NCBI GenBank assembly: GCA_037957365.1
Contig: JARHVA010000315.1
Location: 4,459,001 to 4,523,000, forward strand
Source of the DNA: Torreya grandis
Taxonomy: Eukaryota > Streptophyta > Pinopsida > Cupressales > Taxaceae
DNA length: 64,000 nucleotides
Direction: 5' to 3'
Shown: positions 21,993 through 36,830 of the stretch, piece after piece
Position numbering within the stretch: position 1 is the stretch's first letter
Layout: each line of letters starts with the position of its first letter
Notes under the pieces: model-generated
Database searches by the model: none
Seen by the model: the letters and a program-made list of their open reading frames with translations, nothing else
What the model was told of the DNA's origin: nothing
Translations under genes and position numbers: made by a program

Positions 21993-24900
21993 CGTATCAT
22001 GAAATAGTCATATTGCCATAATTTGAATTGATAAGTTAAGCAACAATTATTACAAAATGATATAGAGCCTTAAAAAAACATAGTTATTGATATAACCCTA
22101 CAATAGTGACTTCAATTGAATTCAATGATCCATAATGATACTTTGATACAACAATCCATAGTAATGCACTATTTATTTTATAATAATATTCAATTAATTA
22201 ATAAATATTAAATAGATTACTAGATAGATAATATTGAATCAACAATCTACTTCAAAAAAATTAGGGATCTAGGAAAGTGCAGAAACCGATAAAAGAAAAG
22301 GTAAATAAGGAAATTAAATATGCAACAATTTATATAGTTATGCATCAATTCAATGAGTCCACCAACTTTTGGTGGTTGAATGTTTATTTTCCTATAGTTA
22401 TAAATTATAGCGATTCATATAGAGTGGCAACTGAATTATTATATTCATATATACATTTATTGTCATGATTTCCTCCTTGAGTGATTTTAACTTTATAAAA
22501 CATATTAACTTTGATAGGTCAGAGCATATATAAACTATCTATTTTCTCCATGTATGGAGTGATATCAACTTTTTGGATTGATTTCAAACTCACAGATATG
22601 CTATATACCCCATATCTGTATCATCCAAGTCTTTATAATATGTTAATTGACTACCACATATAGTGCTAGAGTTGAGAGACTTTATTACCAAGCCTATTTA
22701 ATCCAAGAAATGACTTGTAATATATTTCCAAAATGATTGTATGTTTAACAAATGCTATACAATGTAAAACATCACTTCTATACATTTCTGGTTTTTGTTG
22801 AATATAATGCAACAAATGGCCTAATGTCTCTACATGCCATGACATCCAAAATATTAATTAAACTAGAAATATTATACTTAGCATGTCTCTAATATTAGAG
22901 TAGTGGCATATAAATTATAATATTTAGCAAATGATCAAGTATCAAGTAAAAAATGGCTCTATTTTTCATTGGGGGAAATTTGTTCTCTGAATGCCCATAT
23001 AAGAAATCAAGTGAGAACCAAGGATACATTATATTTTCCCCTTGTTCCAAAATTAATATTGGAAGGGTCCAAATACTCTGATTGTGAAAAATGGTAAATG
23101 TATGAAAGAAACTATGTTTCCTCTTTAATGCAAGATCAAATTTTTGGGTGGAACATTATTTTGACTTAGATTTATGTAGTATGGTTTGAATTAAGGTTGT
23201 ACTACAAACCCAAGTTACATTTGCCAGCTCGAGTACACTCAAATATTTAATTATGAACATCATGTAATCTCTTAAGGATGGTTAAGTGTATAATTGACCA
23301 AGTAATTAACAAGGAACCATAAAAAGACTTTTGATATCATTTAACCATATCCTCATATATTGTTGAGCATGTATTTATACTCAAAGGAAAACATTTACAC
23401 CTAATGATATAGGAGTTCACATAGAATCCCCAAATTGACTAAGCATGGTTGTTAGCTTTTAAAAAGTAGTCAACCTTTTCATTATTTAAACAATTGAAAA
23501 CCTATCAAAAATTTCTTTGTGAATATTAATAAATATAGCTATTATGTGTGAATAATTTATCTGTTGAGGGTTAATGGGGCATCAAATAAGAGATAACTAC
23601 GTGTAATCATTAATTTGACATGAAGAGTTTCTTATCATAAATTGTGAAACAAAAACATGGAATGTGAATGTATCATTAAGCCAAGTTACGATATGCTTAA
23701 TAAGAAATATAAGTGTATGTATATATTCATATGAGTGTATTTCTATAGTTATAATTTTATAGGTGGATTAATAACCACGTTAAAATATTTACATATAATT
23801 AATTTAATGAATGTGTGCATTCAAACTCCTAAAATGTATAGAAAATACTAGTTCAAATTGTCTTATATTTTATGTGTGTTGAGTCTTATTTTTCTATATC
23901 TACATATGGATTTAAGTATGCAACATTAGTACGTAATAAAAATGGCTATGTTGAGTCATAAGCCTAAGCTTGTAGCTATAAGTATGATTTTATCTAATCA
24001 CTAGGTGTCTAAGGGACTAGAACTATAGTCATATTAAAACAATCTTCTATAAAATAGAATGATATATTTAAATAAATATTATAATGGGTTTATGAGTTCT
24101 TTGTTTCTCTATAAATGATTGATTGATTGTTAGTTATATGTACTTAGTATTGAATATTTGTGTAGTACATATTATAAGAGTGTTAATATGTATAAATACT
24201 TGGTTATATTTAGTAAATAATGGTGCATCAAATTGTGTTCTTATAAGTCATGTTTTCTTTGAATGCTAGTATGTAATTTAAACTTAGGGTATATTCAGGT
24301 GGTATAATCATGTACTTGCTTGATTTTTATTATGTATGTGAGATATTTTATTTTTGAAATCATATGTTTGGTTATATGTATTTATGTAATTGTGAACTAT
24401 GACAGTATGAGATACCAAAGAGTATTATAATGTAATTATATGTTAAACCTAGATGGTACATATTGTAATTGATATGTTTAGACTCATATCTATGTTTGAG
24501 TAATTAAATGTATGCATGTTGATTATTACTTTAAGTAACATATTTTGTGACAATTAGTATCACTTTATGTATGAGTGCATATAACCTTTGAGTATGTAAC
24601 ATATCCTAAGGTAGAGTATTATGTGTTTCATGGGAAAACTGTGACCTGTCTTGTTATATCTAGTTTCTTGAATATAAGAATTTATTTCCATGTATTTAAG
24701 ACTATTTATATGATTGATTATGAAAAACTAATAGTTATATATTAGAATATCATAATATGAGTTATCATATGGTGTATTATATTTAGAAACTAATTGTGGT
24801 AGTGAAAATATGTAATTAAATGTGTATTTAATTAGGTGGTATAAACTATAGTCATTATTTCTAATATGTGATAGAAAATAATGTAAGATTCATTCATACA

Positions 24901-25847
24901 TTTAACTAAATAAATATATGCTTTGGTTAATCATATGTTTAACATGTTTATGATGTGTTTACTAATAGAATGTAAATTATATGAATCTTGTGATTGAATT
25001 GTATTTAACCAATCTACATTGATGATACAAAGTAAGAAGTAAAATATACTTCATTAGCTTACTAGCATCACAATGTCAGATGTAGGCAGTTTGATTAAGT
25101 AGTGTGTATGAAATTGATTGATCTATAGATCATTAATATTCATTATTCATAAAACTTTAGGCCAAAGTATGATGAGTGAGACATTATCATTTTATCAGTA
25201 TAATTTATATGTTTTTTATGATATATTGTAATATAATAATCTTCTATGATACACAACATGTTTAATTTAGAAATCATACAACACATGGGTACCTGCTTGT
25301 CTCTTTGGATTCTCATGCCATCATTATTTAATTATATTTGAAGTGAGAGACATTTATTGATGGGATTAGTGAGAAAGATTATTGGTCCATGGTTAGTATG
25401 AAAAAATGCTCAGATAATGCTCTCCCTCTCTATAACAATACTACTTATTGAGATGACACTTGAAATTGCCACAGATACTTGATTTTGGGAACTATGCTTA
25501 GAGAGAGCCATGTATCTTATATGTACATTGTATTGAATTGTAATTATTATTAAATATTGTCATGAAGAGTTGTAATTAATTATTATTGTACATTGATAAT
25601 GATGGCTATATACTTGTATCAGTCATGGTTGAGTTAATATAATGACTTTTTATATTTGCATTATGATGTGGTCTCATGATATTAGAGATAATTCATGTGC
25701 GATGTAATATGATTATTTTATATTATCACATTTTAAGTATTTTTATACGATCTAATTATATTCTCATGGCATAATATATTTTTGGTATATGTGTTTAATT
25801 TTAAAAAAATCATGTATTTCTATGTTTAATCTAACATAGTTGTTACA

Positions 25848-28367
25848 TGTGGTATCAGATTTGTGGCTCAAAATCTAAGAACTAATGAGTCTATTAACAT
25901 TTTTATGTCTTTGTATTCACCACCTAGTGATATGATGTATTTTACTAGTACTTTAGATTTATGGTACTTCAGTGTAGAACTATGTTATACCATAATTAGA
26001 GTTTGAGACATTCATGAAATGTGTGTGGTACATCGAGTGTGTACCTTAGGAGCACTTATACCCTTTTAAGTTATTTAGGGGTTGGTTTATTGAGTGTCCC
26101 AATGGTGATGGTTGTATATGAGGTTTGGGTAGGTGACTATATAACATAGTTAATGAGTTATGAATAAGAGATTTCTACCATAATTTGATCACTTAGATCG
26201 AACACCTTGTGTATGATAACATCTTTCTTGGTAATCAATTCACCTTCACCATTTGTGTTTTTTGAGTGATTAATAAGCACGTGATACTTATAAATTAAAT
26301 ATATGTGATTTAGTTTTGTGTCTTATATTCATTGATACTAGGAATGAAAAATATTATAAGACCATTTTTAGTCAGTACCACCTAGTGTGGTGAGAATTTT
26401 ATTGTATTAGAGTGTTGCTATCTTGATTGGGAATTCCTATGTGTTAGGAGTTTGTTTAATTATTGACACCCTTAAGTTATGTGGTTTAGGAAAGAGTGTC
26501 ATATATCTTAGTTATCTTAGAGTTTAGTTGTTATTATCTTATTCTCTTTTGACATCATTATAAGTTACTAGGAGGATTCATAGTTTCTGTATATTGATAT
26601 AGTGTTCTCTTAAACTGGAACTTGTTTTTGAAATGTTGTTTGACCATATTCCTTGGTTCATGGGATACATTTATTGTAATTATTTTTGAGAGATAAGTTG
26701 TATGATTGGATGGATTGATACATTTTTATGGTTAGTATTTTTATTTCTCCTGGTTGTGTAAATAGATTGTGATACTATACTTATAGATTTGGTAAGTAGA
26801 TAGTAATTTGGTAACATTGAGTTTCAGTGTTTTATTTTTACCTTGTGAGGATATGTAGATGTTTTTGAAATGATAGTTATTTACTTTTCACTTGTGACTC
26901 TTTAGGGTCACTACTTTATCTAACTTGTGATCTTAGATCATATTGAGTGGTAAACCTTGAATTATATATTAAATTCCAGATTAAGAACTATAATTTGATT
27001 ATAATATATTATTATTTACCCCTTATTAGATTGGTGTTATTATATTTTTACATAAATCATGTTATTTTGAAGATTTATTTTTATACCTTTCATCTGAAGC
27101 AAGTAGGGTTTAGGGTGTGTAAAACATCTTGACAATCTAGGGGTTGAGATAAACTTTTAATTGGTTACATTCTAGCTGAGCAAGCAAAGAAATATTGTCT
27201 TACTTGTTCCTTTATAAGGTTGAAATGATTGTGTGATCCTTGACCTTTATATGTTATGTTAATTTTAAAATTATTTCCTCTTAATTATTAATATAACATT
27301 ATAGGTTAAGCTAGAAAATATGGTACTAGTTATGTTTGGCTAGTGGTAACTTAAAACAATTATAGATTGATTATATGACTACTATTGTATGTATGTTGAT
27401 ACATCTATAATTATTTAGTATATAACATTTCTTTCTATGATTTGTTAGTATAGAATTGTGATACATTAAACATTGTACATTTTTTAGAGATTATTAGGTC
27501 ATAAAGACCTAAGACAAGAGTGGTGATTTAGGAACATGAGTACTAAGCGATAGGAGTGGATCCAACTTAGTCACACATTGAATTGGTAGATACTGAGATC
27601 AAATCTAATATATGGACCTATCGAATTTAGGATTTGACAGACCAACATGTCAAATTCAATCATATGGCCATACATATATATACGATAAAACTTTTATTCC
27701 TTAATTATGTATACATTAAAAATATAGTATTTCCAGTTCCTATTCATCATCATACTTGTCATGAGCTCTGTGGAGTAGTGATATTATTAGAATGTTATAC
27801 TTATCAAGAATTATGTGAAGTAGCGATAATATCAACTTATACACACCATTCTTTCTAGGTTTTCTAATTACTTTTCTCCAAAATGTGAAAAACACTCTCT
27901 AAGATAGAGATATCTGCAGAGGGTTTGAAATATTTTATGGAAATATCTTTGCTCATTAATTTTGGATTATATGTTGATAATATGTGATCTTGAAAAGTCA
28001 ATGAAACTTTCATTGAGATATGTGAAACCTCTTAAGTTAACATAAGCAGTCACTCCTATGGTATATAGGCTTGTCTTGATGGTTCTAGATCCTAGGGTGG
28101 TCATGAAAGAATCAATCAGAGTAAGTGACCTTCACAAAACTTATTAGCATAATAGGTATATGTCACAAAGCAAGGACTCATGGGATCAATACTCTGATAA
28201 TAGTGAAACTTGAGATAACTTTGATGAGTTCTACAAGCAATTTCATATTTATTTACTTTATTTGATACTTTATATTGTGTTATTTCTCTATTAAATAATA
28301 TTTTTAATTCATAATTTATACTTGATGAGTATTATCCAAGGTGATGACTAGCTTTAGGGGGAAAGGA
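25848..28367 (+). other. interior of the giant-LTR element: PBS, non-coding body, PPT
   Basis: PBS TGGTATCAGATTTG at 25850-25863 lies 2 bp after the LTR, matching the initiator-Met tRNA type for its first 10 bases. The PPT AGCTTTAGGGGGAAAGGA ends at 28367. Between them, 2.5 kb is AT-rich with only short open frames (26947-27132, 27634-27858), and I see no retrotransposon domain on either strand. Confidence 0.75.
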
Positions 28368-29603
28368 TATTACACCTTGATTTCTCGCTAAGAAAACTAT
28401 TTTACTATTCATGGATATTTATAGTTGACACATCTGATTTAGTTATATTTTGACTAAGTTTTGAGATATATGATGTTATGAGATAGTAGAATATTGCTTA
28501 GGGTATATGATCACACTACTATGAGTTAGTTCTAAGTATATATTTATTTTATGATCATGTTGATTTATTATTTCAACTATATTTTATGATGAATGTATAT
28601 CATGACTGCTATGATCTAACTACCTACTTTGTTATGAGGTTGGCACAGGAGAAACCCATCTCTAAGAGTGATGGAGGGAGAGCATCATTAGAGAGGGTGA
28701 TGTAGATGTAGACATCAGAGGATGACAAAAAAACTTGGTACAAACCCTACACACACCACATAAGTAATTCATGGTAGATGCATCATATAATGGTTAGCGT
28801 AGTATGTTTTGGATGCTACTTGCATTTAAATATATGTTTTTACATAGTTTTATAGCATAGTTTAAATGGTTATTTAGAATTTATTTGGCATAAGTTATGT
28901 ATTTAGTGCAAATATGAAGTTAATGATTAATGGACTTATCAATAAACCATTTTGACATTTAAAATGCTTGTTAGATTAATAAATTTTTTATTTTTCTTAT
29001 GGAAGAAGAAAAATGGAAAAAAATAAAAATAATTAAGAAACTTATATATTTAGAAAAATATATAACTGAGAAAAAATATTATAAATAAAAAAGAGAAGAA
29101 AACCTGAAAATAAGTTAAAAGCAAAAAAAGGAAAGAATGACAAGATAAATAGAAAATGTGACATTTAATTAAATGCCATGATTTTTGAAAAAGGAAATTA
29201 AATAAATAAGACAAAAAGTAAGAAATTAATAAAATTAAGTAGCAATAAAGAATTCATAAAAAAATTAATGTAAAGAAAAATTAAGATTTAAAATAAACTA
29301 AAATAAAAACTCTTAAAGCCCAAGAGCTATGCCTTTTAAAAAAAATAAGGAAGCAAGAGGAGATAAGAATAGACAAACGATAAAGAGAAAGGTAGCAAAA
29401 GGCAATAAATATCAAAAGGAAAGTCATGGTATCAAATGAATACAATCATCGATTGCTAAGTGGGTAATGTAATTCATTTTGGTGTATTTATGAATGTCTA
29501 AATCTACAATTTCATAGTTATTGACTGTATTTATGTTTGGATAGATATTGATAGGGTAGTGTTTTTAGTGGGTATATTGGTATATAGGTATATTCTATTG
29601 ATG

Positions 29604-29642
29604 TAAACCCTAAAGAGCAAATATATATATATTTGCTCTTTA

Positions 29643-29649
<7 letters not shown>
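29604..29649. repeat. 46-bp perfect palindrome with telo-box arms
   Basis: The left arm TAAACCCTAAAGAGC...TATAT and the right arm are exact reverse complements, 23 bp each, with no spacer. The left LTR has only the unpaired form at about 20915-20935. A (TA)n tract follows at 29648-29673. Confidence 0.95.
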
Positions 29650-29673
<24 letters not shown>

Positions 29674-31495
29674 AACTTGCGAGTATCTATAAATCGTTGT
29701 AGTGAGAAATCGATTATATATAGATAAATCATATACTACTATGTTATATGAATAACATGTAGCGTATATATATAAAACAAATTTTATCATAAAATAGTCA
29801 TATTACCAGAAATTGAATTGATTAGTTAAGCAATGACTACTAAAAAATGATATAGAGCTTTAAAAAAGACAGTAATAATTGATATAAGCCTACAATAATG
29901 ACTTCCATTGAATTTAAAAATCTATAATGTTACTTTGCTACAATGATCCATAGTGTTGAACTATTTATTTTATAGTGATATTTAGTTTATCAATAAATAT
30001 TAAAAAAATTATCAGATAGATAATATTGAATCAACAATTTACTTAAAAAATCAGGGATCTGGGAAAGTGCAGTGATCGATAAAAAAGAAGGTAAAAATGG
30101 AAATTAAATACGTAATAATTTATACAGGTATGCATTGATTAAATGAGTCCACCTATGTTTGGTCGCTAAATGTTTATTTTCCTATAGTTATAAATTATAG
30201 CGATTCAAATAGAGTGGTCGCTAAATTCTTATATTCATATATACATTTCTTGCAATGATCTAATCCTTGAATGATTTTAAATTTATAAGACATATTAACT
30301 TTGATAGGTCGTAGCCTATATAAACTATCCATTTCCTCTATGTAGGAGTGATATTTACTTTTTGGAGTGATTTCAAACTACTCGATATGCTATATACCCC
30401 ATATCCGTATAATCCAAGTCTCAATAATCCATTAGTTGATCAACATATATAGTGTTGGAGTTGAGATAATTTATTACCAAGTCTATTTAATTTGAGTGAT
30501 GACTTGCAATATATTTCCAAAATGATTGTTTTTTTAACAAATGTTATACAATGTAAAATATCACTTATATACATTACTAGTTTTCATTTAATATAATATA
30601 AAAAATGGTCTAATGTTTCTACATGCCACGACATCTAAAATATTAATTAAACTAGAAATATTATACTTAGCATGTCTCTAATATCAAAGTTGTGGCATAT
30701 AAATTATAATATTTAGGATATGATCAAGTATCAAGAAATAAATGGATCTAGTTTTTGTTGGGGGAAAGTTTTTGTTTGAATTCTTATGCAGAAAATAAAG
30801 TAAGAACCAAGGACACATTATATTTCCCGTTTACTCCACAATCAATGTTGGAAGGGTCTGAATACTCTGGTTCTGAAAAAATGGCAAATGTATGAAGGAA
30901 ACTATGTTTCATCTTTAATGCAAGATCAAACATTTGGGTGGAACTTTATTTTACTTCAAATTTATATAGTACAATTTGAACTTGAGTTTCACTATGAACC
31001 TAAGTTGTGTTTTCCAGCTTGAGTACACTCAAATATTTAATTATGAACATCATGTAAGCTTTGATGGCTAGTTATGTGTTATAGTTGATTAGGTAATTGA
31101 TGGGGAACCATAAAAAGACTTTTGATATCATTTAACCATATCATCATATGTTGTTGATCATGTATTTATAATTAAAGGAAAACATTTCCACCTGATGATA
31201 GAAGAGTTTATATATAAACCCCAAATTAACTAAACACAGTTGTTAGTTTTCAAAACATACTCAACTTTTTTGTTATTTAAATGGTTGAAAAACTTTTGAA
31301 AATCTCTTTAGGAATATTAATATCTATAACTATTATGCATGAATAATTTATCTTTCGAAGGTTAATGGGGCATGGAAAAAGAGATAACTCAGTGTAATCC
31401 TTAATTTGACAAGAAGATTTGCTTATGATAAATTGTGAAATAAAAACATAGAATTTGAATGTATCATTAAATAAAGTTATGGTATCCTTAATAAG

Positions 31496-31610
<115 letters not shown>

Positions 31611-33719
31611 GATGTATTATTATGGTTATAATTACACAAATTGATTAAGAACCATGTTAAAATATTTACATGTAATTAAGTTAATGAATGTGTACATTCA
31701 AATGCCTAAAATGTATATCAAATGCTAGTTCATATTATCCTATGTTTTATATGTGTTGAGTCTTGTTTTGGTATATCTACACATGGATTTAAGTATATAA
31801 CATTAGTACATAATAAATATAGATGTGTTGGGTCATAATTCTAAGATTGTAGCTAGAAGTATTATTTTATCTAATCATTAAGTGTTTGAGGGACCAAAAC
31901 TATAACTATATTAAAACAATCTTTTATAATATAGAACAATATATTTAAATGAATGTTATAATAGGTTTATGAGTTCTCTTTTTCTCTACAAATGATTGAT
32001 TAGTTTTTAGTTATATGTATTTAGTATTGAATACTTATGTGTAGTACATATTATGAGAATTTTAATATGTATAAATGATTGGTTATATTTAGCATATAAT
32101 GGTGCATCATATGTGTTCTTATAAGTTATGTTTCCTTTAGATGCTAGTATGCAGTTTAAACATAGGGTATACTTGGGTGGTATAATCTCGTACTTACCTG
32201 ATTATTATTATGTATGTGAGATATTTGATTGTTGAAATCATATGTTCAGTTATGTGTATTTATGTAGTTGTGAACTTTGATAGTATGGGTTATCATAAAG
32301 TAATATAGTGTAATTATATGTTAAACTTGAATGATACATACTATAATTAATACATTTGGACTCACATCTATGTTTGACTAATTAAATGTATGCATGTTGG
32401 CTATTACTATGAGTATCATGTTTTATTATAGCTAGTAGGACATTATATATGGATGAATACATCCTTTGAGAGTGTAACATATGCTAAGGTAGAGTATTAT
32501 GTACATTTCATAGGAAAATTGTGACCTGCATTGTTATATCTAGTTTCTTGAATATAAGCTTTTATTTCCATGTATTTAAGATTATTTATATGACTGATTG
32601 TGAAAAATTGGTCGTTATGTCTCAAAATACTAAACTATGGTAATATGGGTTATCATAGAGTATGTTTAAAAACTAATTATGGTAGTGAAAATCTATAGTT
32701 AAATGTGTATTTAATTAGGTGATATAAATTATAGTCATTACTTTTAGTATGCGATATAAATTAATGTAAGATTAATTCATATATTTGAAAGAATAAATGT
32801 ATGCTTTGGTTACTCCTATGTTTATCATGTTATATGATATGTTTTATAATAGATTTTAAATTATATAAATCTTGTGGTTGAATTATATTTGACCAATCTA
32901 CATAGCTGATACAGAGTAAGGAGTGAAATAGATTTTATTGGCTTACTAGCATTACAATGTCAAATGAAAGAAGTTCGATCAGGTGTGTATGAAATTGATT
33001 GATCTATACATCATTATTATTTATAAAAAATTTGGGACAAAATATGTTGAGTGAGACATTATCATTTCATGAGTATAATTTACATATTTGTGTGATATCT
33101 TGTAATAGAATAGTTTTCTATGATGAAATGCATATTTAGTTTAGAAATCATATAATACATAGGTACTTACTTGTCTCTCTAGATTCCCATGCCATCACTA
33201 TCTACTCATCTATAAAGAGAGGGCCATTTATTGATGAGATTAGTGTGGGAGATTGTTTCTCTATGGTTTGTGTAGAAAAGTGTTTGGATGATTATCTCCA
33301 TTCCCATAGTAGTACTACTTATCAAGATGACATTTGAGATTTCCATAGATACTTGGGTTTGGGAACAATGCTCCAGGGGATCCATGTATCTTATGTGTAC
33401 ATTGTATTAATTGTACTTATTATTGAATATTATCATGGAGAGTTGTAATTACTTATTATTTTACATTGACAATAGTGGCTGTAAATTTGTATTAGTTTAG
33501 ATTAGTTAATATAATCACTTTATAGATTTGCATTATGATGTGCTCTCATGATATTAGAGATCAGTTATGTGTGATGTAATATGATTATTTTATATTATCA
33601 TGATTTGAGTATTTTATATGTTCTCTTTATATTCTCATGTCATAATATATTTCTATTATATGTGTTTAATTTTTAAAAAAATCATGTATTTCTATGTCTA
33701 ATAGAATGAGTTTATTACA

Positions 33720-33970
33720 TTGGTAGAGCTTGAAAATTTGACATGAAGTCAATACATGATGGGAGAATCAATACCTACACCTTTCATAAAGATATAAATA
33801 ATAACACCCTCATACTATTAAAGGAATATAATTCAATAGTGGAGGACATTCCTAATTTGATATTGACACTTGTTGCAAACAGTTTTTATAGAAAATTAGG
33901 AAGGAAGACGTATGTTCTGCACTTATTGTTAAGCCTAAAAAAATAATCACAACTATTAAGTTGATTGATA
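33720..33970 (+). pseudogene. gypsy protease, copy B, 3' part
   Basis: After the second TTGGT, the frame 33743-33946 reads MKSIHDGRINTYTFHKD, then LILLKEYNSIVEDIPNL. It corresponds to the sequence after the GRPW motif of plant gypsy proteases and matches 6206-6400 of copy A. It is the continuation of 19440-19767 before the giant element inserted. Confidence 0.7.
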
Positions 33971-33979
33971 TACCTATAT

Positions 33980-34790
33980 AAATTAAAAATTTGATTAATG
34001 TGTTTTTTGACATATTTGTGGATGACTTGCTTAATGAACTAACACCAAGCAAAAGTATCATCCATCAAACAAATCTCATATTAGGAGCCAATCTAGAAAA
34101 TAAGGTAGCTTACTAGATGACACCAAAGGAAAATGAGGAAATCAATAATTAAGTGCAAGACATTTTGGATAAGGTGTAAGTCAGATAAATTTTGAATCCT
34201 TGTATTGTTCCAATGGTCCTAACACCTAAAAAGGATGGAGCTTGGAGAATGTGTACTGATTCAAGATCCACAAACAAGATCACAATTCGATATGAATTTC
34301 CTTTACCTATAGTTGATGATCTAATGAATTATTGAAGTGGTGCAAAGTAATTTTCCAAGATATAATTAAAAATTGGATATCGTCATATCAGAATTAGAGA
34401 GGGAGATGATGGAAGACAACCATTAAGACAAATGATGGGATCCATAAATGGCTTGTAATGTCATTTGATTGACTAATGCTTTGAGCACCTTCATGAGGAT
34501 TATGAATGAAGTACTCAAGGAATTCACAGATAAATATTTTATATTTATCTAGATAATATTTTGATTTATAGTCAATCAAAGAAATATCATCTTGATTATC
34601 TTACAATGGTTTTGAGTAAGCTCCAAGAATAAAAGCTACTAATTAGCCTCAAGAAATGTAGTTTCATTAAGACAAAATTAATCTACTTAGGATTTGTCAT
34701 TTGAAAAGAAGGATTGAATATGGTTAGGATAAGGTCAAAGCCAGAGTGAAATGACCTACACCAAGGAGTGCATGTGAGGTAAGAAGTTTT
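33980..34790 (+). pseudogene. gypsy reverse transcriptase, copy B
   Basis: Landmarks in broken frames: [47 protein letters not shown] and LISLKKCSFIKTKLIYLGFVI. The catalytic box reads YLDN, so the second Asp is lost. It matches copy A but retains a better N-terminal DSR motif. More than ten stops and several frameshifts occur. Confidence 0.8.
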
Positions 34791-35350
34791 TCTTATTTTT
34801 GATAGTTTTTATAAAAAATTTATAAAGAATTTTAGTAGTATTTTTGCTCTAATTGTAGAAATAATAAAGGGAAATAAACAATCATTTAGATGGACTAAGA
34901 TAACTATTTTTTTTTATATAAATTATATATAATAATATTATAGAGCAGCCTATTCTAGATATGCTTGATTTTTGCAAGCTTTTCCAAGTAGAGTGTGTTG
35001 CTAGTGGGATTGTCATAGGAGCTATTTTGAGTCAAGAAGGCAAACTAGTAGCCTATTTTAGTGAGAAAATTACTGAGAAAAATATGAATTATTCATAATA
35101 TGACTAAGATTTTTATGATATTGTTTAAGACTTGAATAAATGGAGGTATTTCTTGATGCCTAAAGAGTTTGAACTGTATATAGATAACCATGATTTGTAG
35201 TTTATTAATAATCAAACTAAGCTAAGTCAAAGGCATTTGAAGTGGATTGAAATTTTGGAAAGTTTTTATTTTGTTATCAAACATAGGATTGGTTAAGCTA
35301 ACAAAGTTGCATATTCTTTAAGTAGAAGCCTAATTTTTCAAGATTCTTAA
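34790..35350 (+). pseudogene. gypsy RNase H, copy B
   Basis: Connection NFSSIFALIVEIIKGNKQSFRW is followed by VECVASGIVIGAILSQEGK (the usual first Asp is lost, EYDAS to ECVAS), LVAYFSEKI, LMPKEFELYIDNHDL and LSQRHLKW. It parallels 7270-7860. Stops break it in at least four places. Confidence 0.78.
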
Positions 35351-35429
35351 GTGAACATCTTGGGATTTGACACATTGAAAGAATTGTAAAAATAAAATCT
35401 TGATTTCAAAGAGGCATATGAAGAATGTG

Positions 35430-36260
35430 AGAACCCAATAATAAAATACATAAGTCCATGGATGGAATACACATTAAAAGAGTGAATTTTATTTGAGGGC
35501 AACCAACTATGCATACCAAAAGGATCCATGAGGGAGAGTCTACTGAAGGAGAAACATAGTGGCAACTTAGCAGGACATTTTGGGAAAGATAATATGCTTG
35601 CTCAATTAAGTGGACATTACTATTGTAAAAATATGTAAGTTTATGTGAATAAATTTGTTGATAGATGCATAATATGTCAATATGCTAAAAGAAGAAGTCA
35701 AAAGACATGACTATATTAGCCATTACCTATTTTTAACAGGTCATGGGATTCAATAAGTATGGAATTTGTACTTAGGCTACCAAAGAATAAAAATAATAAT
35801 GATTATATATTTTTATTGGTTTATATTTTTTATAATATTTCACACTTTATTTCTTGTACAAATACAAGTGATGAGACTCATATTGCTAACATGTTCTTCA
35901 AAGCAGTAGTGAGATTGGATGGTTTACCTAGGAGTATTATTTTAGACATGAATACATAATTTTTAGGACACTTTTTGAGGAATATTTGGAATAATTTGGG
36001 GACCAATTTAATCTTAATCTCATATTTCCATCCTAAAATTTATGGTCAAACTGAAGTGGTAAATAGGATCCTTGGAAATATTCTCAAAAGCTTGGTAAGT
36101 GACCATCCCAAATAATGGGATCAAGTACTAGCTCAGGGAAAATTTGCATATAATGATTATATAAATAGAATTACATGTTATAGTCCATTTAAAATTGTGT
36201 ATTTAATACATCCAAGGGTATTTTATGAGTTTATTAACTAGGGTAGGTAATAGAAAATAA
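35430..36260 (+). pseudogene. gypsy integrase, copy B
   Basis: The zinc-binding head is visible as HSGNLAGHFGKDNMLAQLSG (35550-35620) and RCIICQYAKR. The core has MEFVLRLPKNK (first Asp now Glu), VVRLDGLPRSIILDMNT, FHPKIYGQTEVVNRILGNIL in broken frames. The best open frame is 35759-35959. Inactive. Confidence 0.78.
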
Positions 36261-36379
36261 GTGTAGAAGGTGAGGATTTTTTAATAGCTATGCAAGAATT
36301 ACTTGAGTAGGTAACTAACAACTAGAGAAAAGTATAATTAAGTATAAAAAGGTAATGTTTTGAAAATAAAATAAGTTAA

Positions 36380-36830
36380 TTTTGAAGTATGATATTTAGT
36401 GATTTCTCATCTCAAGAAAAAATATTCCCTGAAGGGGAATATAACAAGTTGAAATTGAAGAAGATTGGACCTTATAAGGTCTCAAATTATTTTTTGCTAA
36501 TGCTTATGAATTTGAGCTTTCAATTGATATTTTAATATCACCAATTTTCAATGTATCATACACATATAATTTAATAGAAGAGGATAACTTATAAAAATTA
36601 CCTAAAGATAAATATGAGTAGATCATCCATTGGGAGCAAAAACTACCAGAGGTACAACTAGATCAGTCTGAAGCCATTCTATACAACCAGGTACTATAAA
36701 AGATAAGAGACAAGGAATAATTATAGTATTTGGTCAAGTGGAAAAACCATAAACTTAAAGATGAAACATGGATGACACATTCATATATAATCAAGTATGG
36801 CGTAAGCATTGAAGAAATCATGAGCATAAG
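36380..36830 (+). pseudogene. integrase C-terminus and chromodomain, copy B
   Basis: The stretch reads IHWEQKLPEVQLDQSEAILY, KIRDKE(stop)L(stop)YLVKWKNHKLKDETWMTH. YLVKW and the following ETW are typical of the chromodomain found at the C-terminus of chromovirus integrases. It is clearer than in copy A. Confidence 0.65.
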
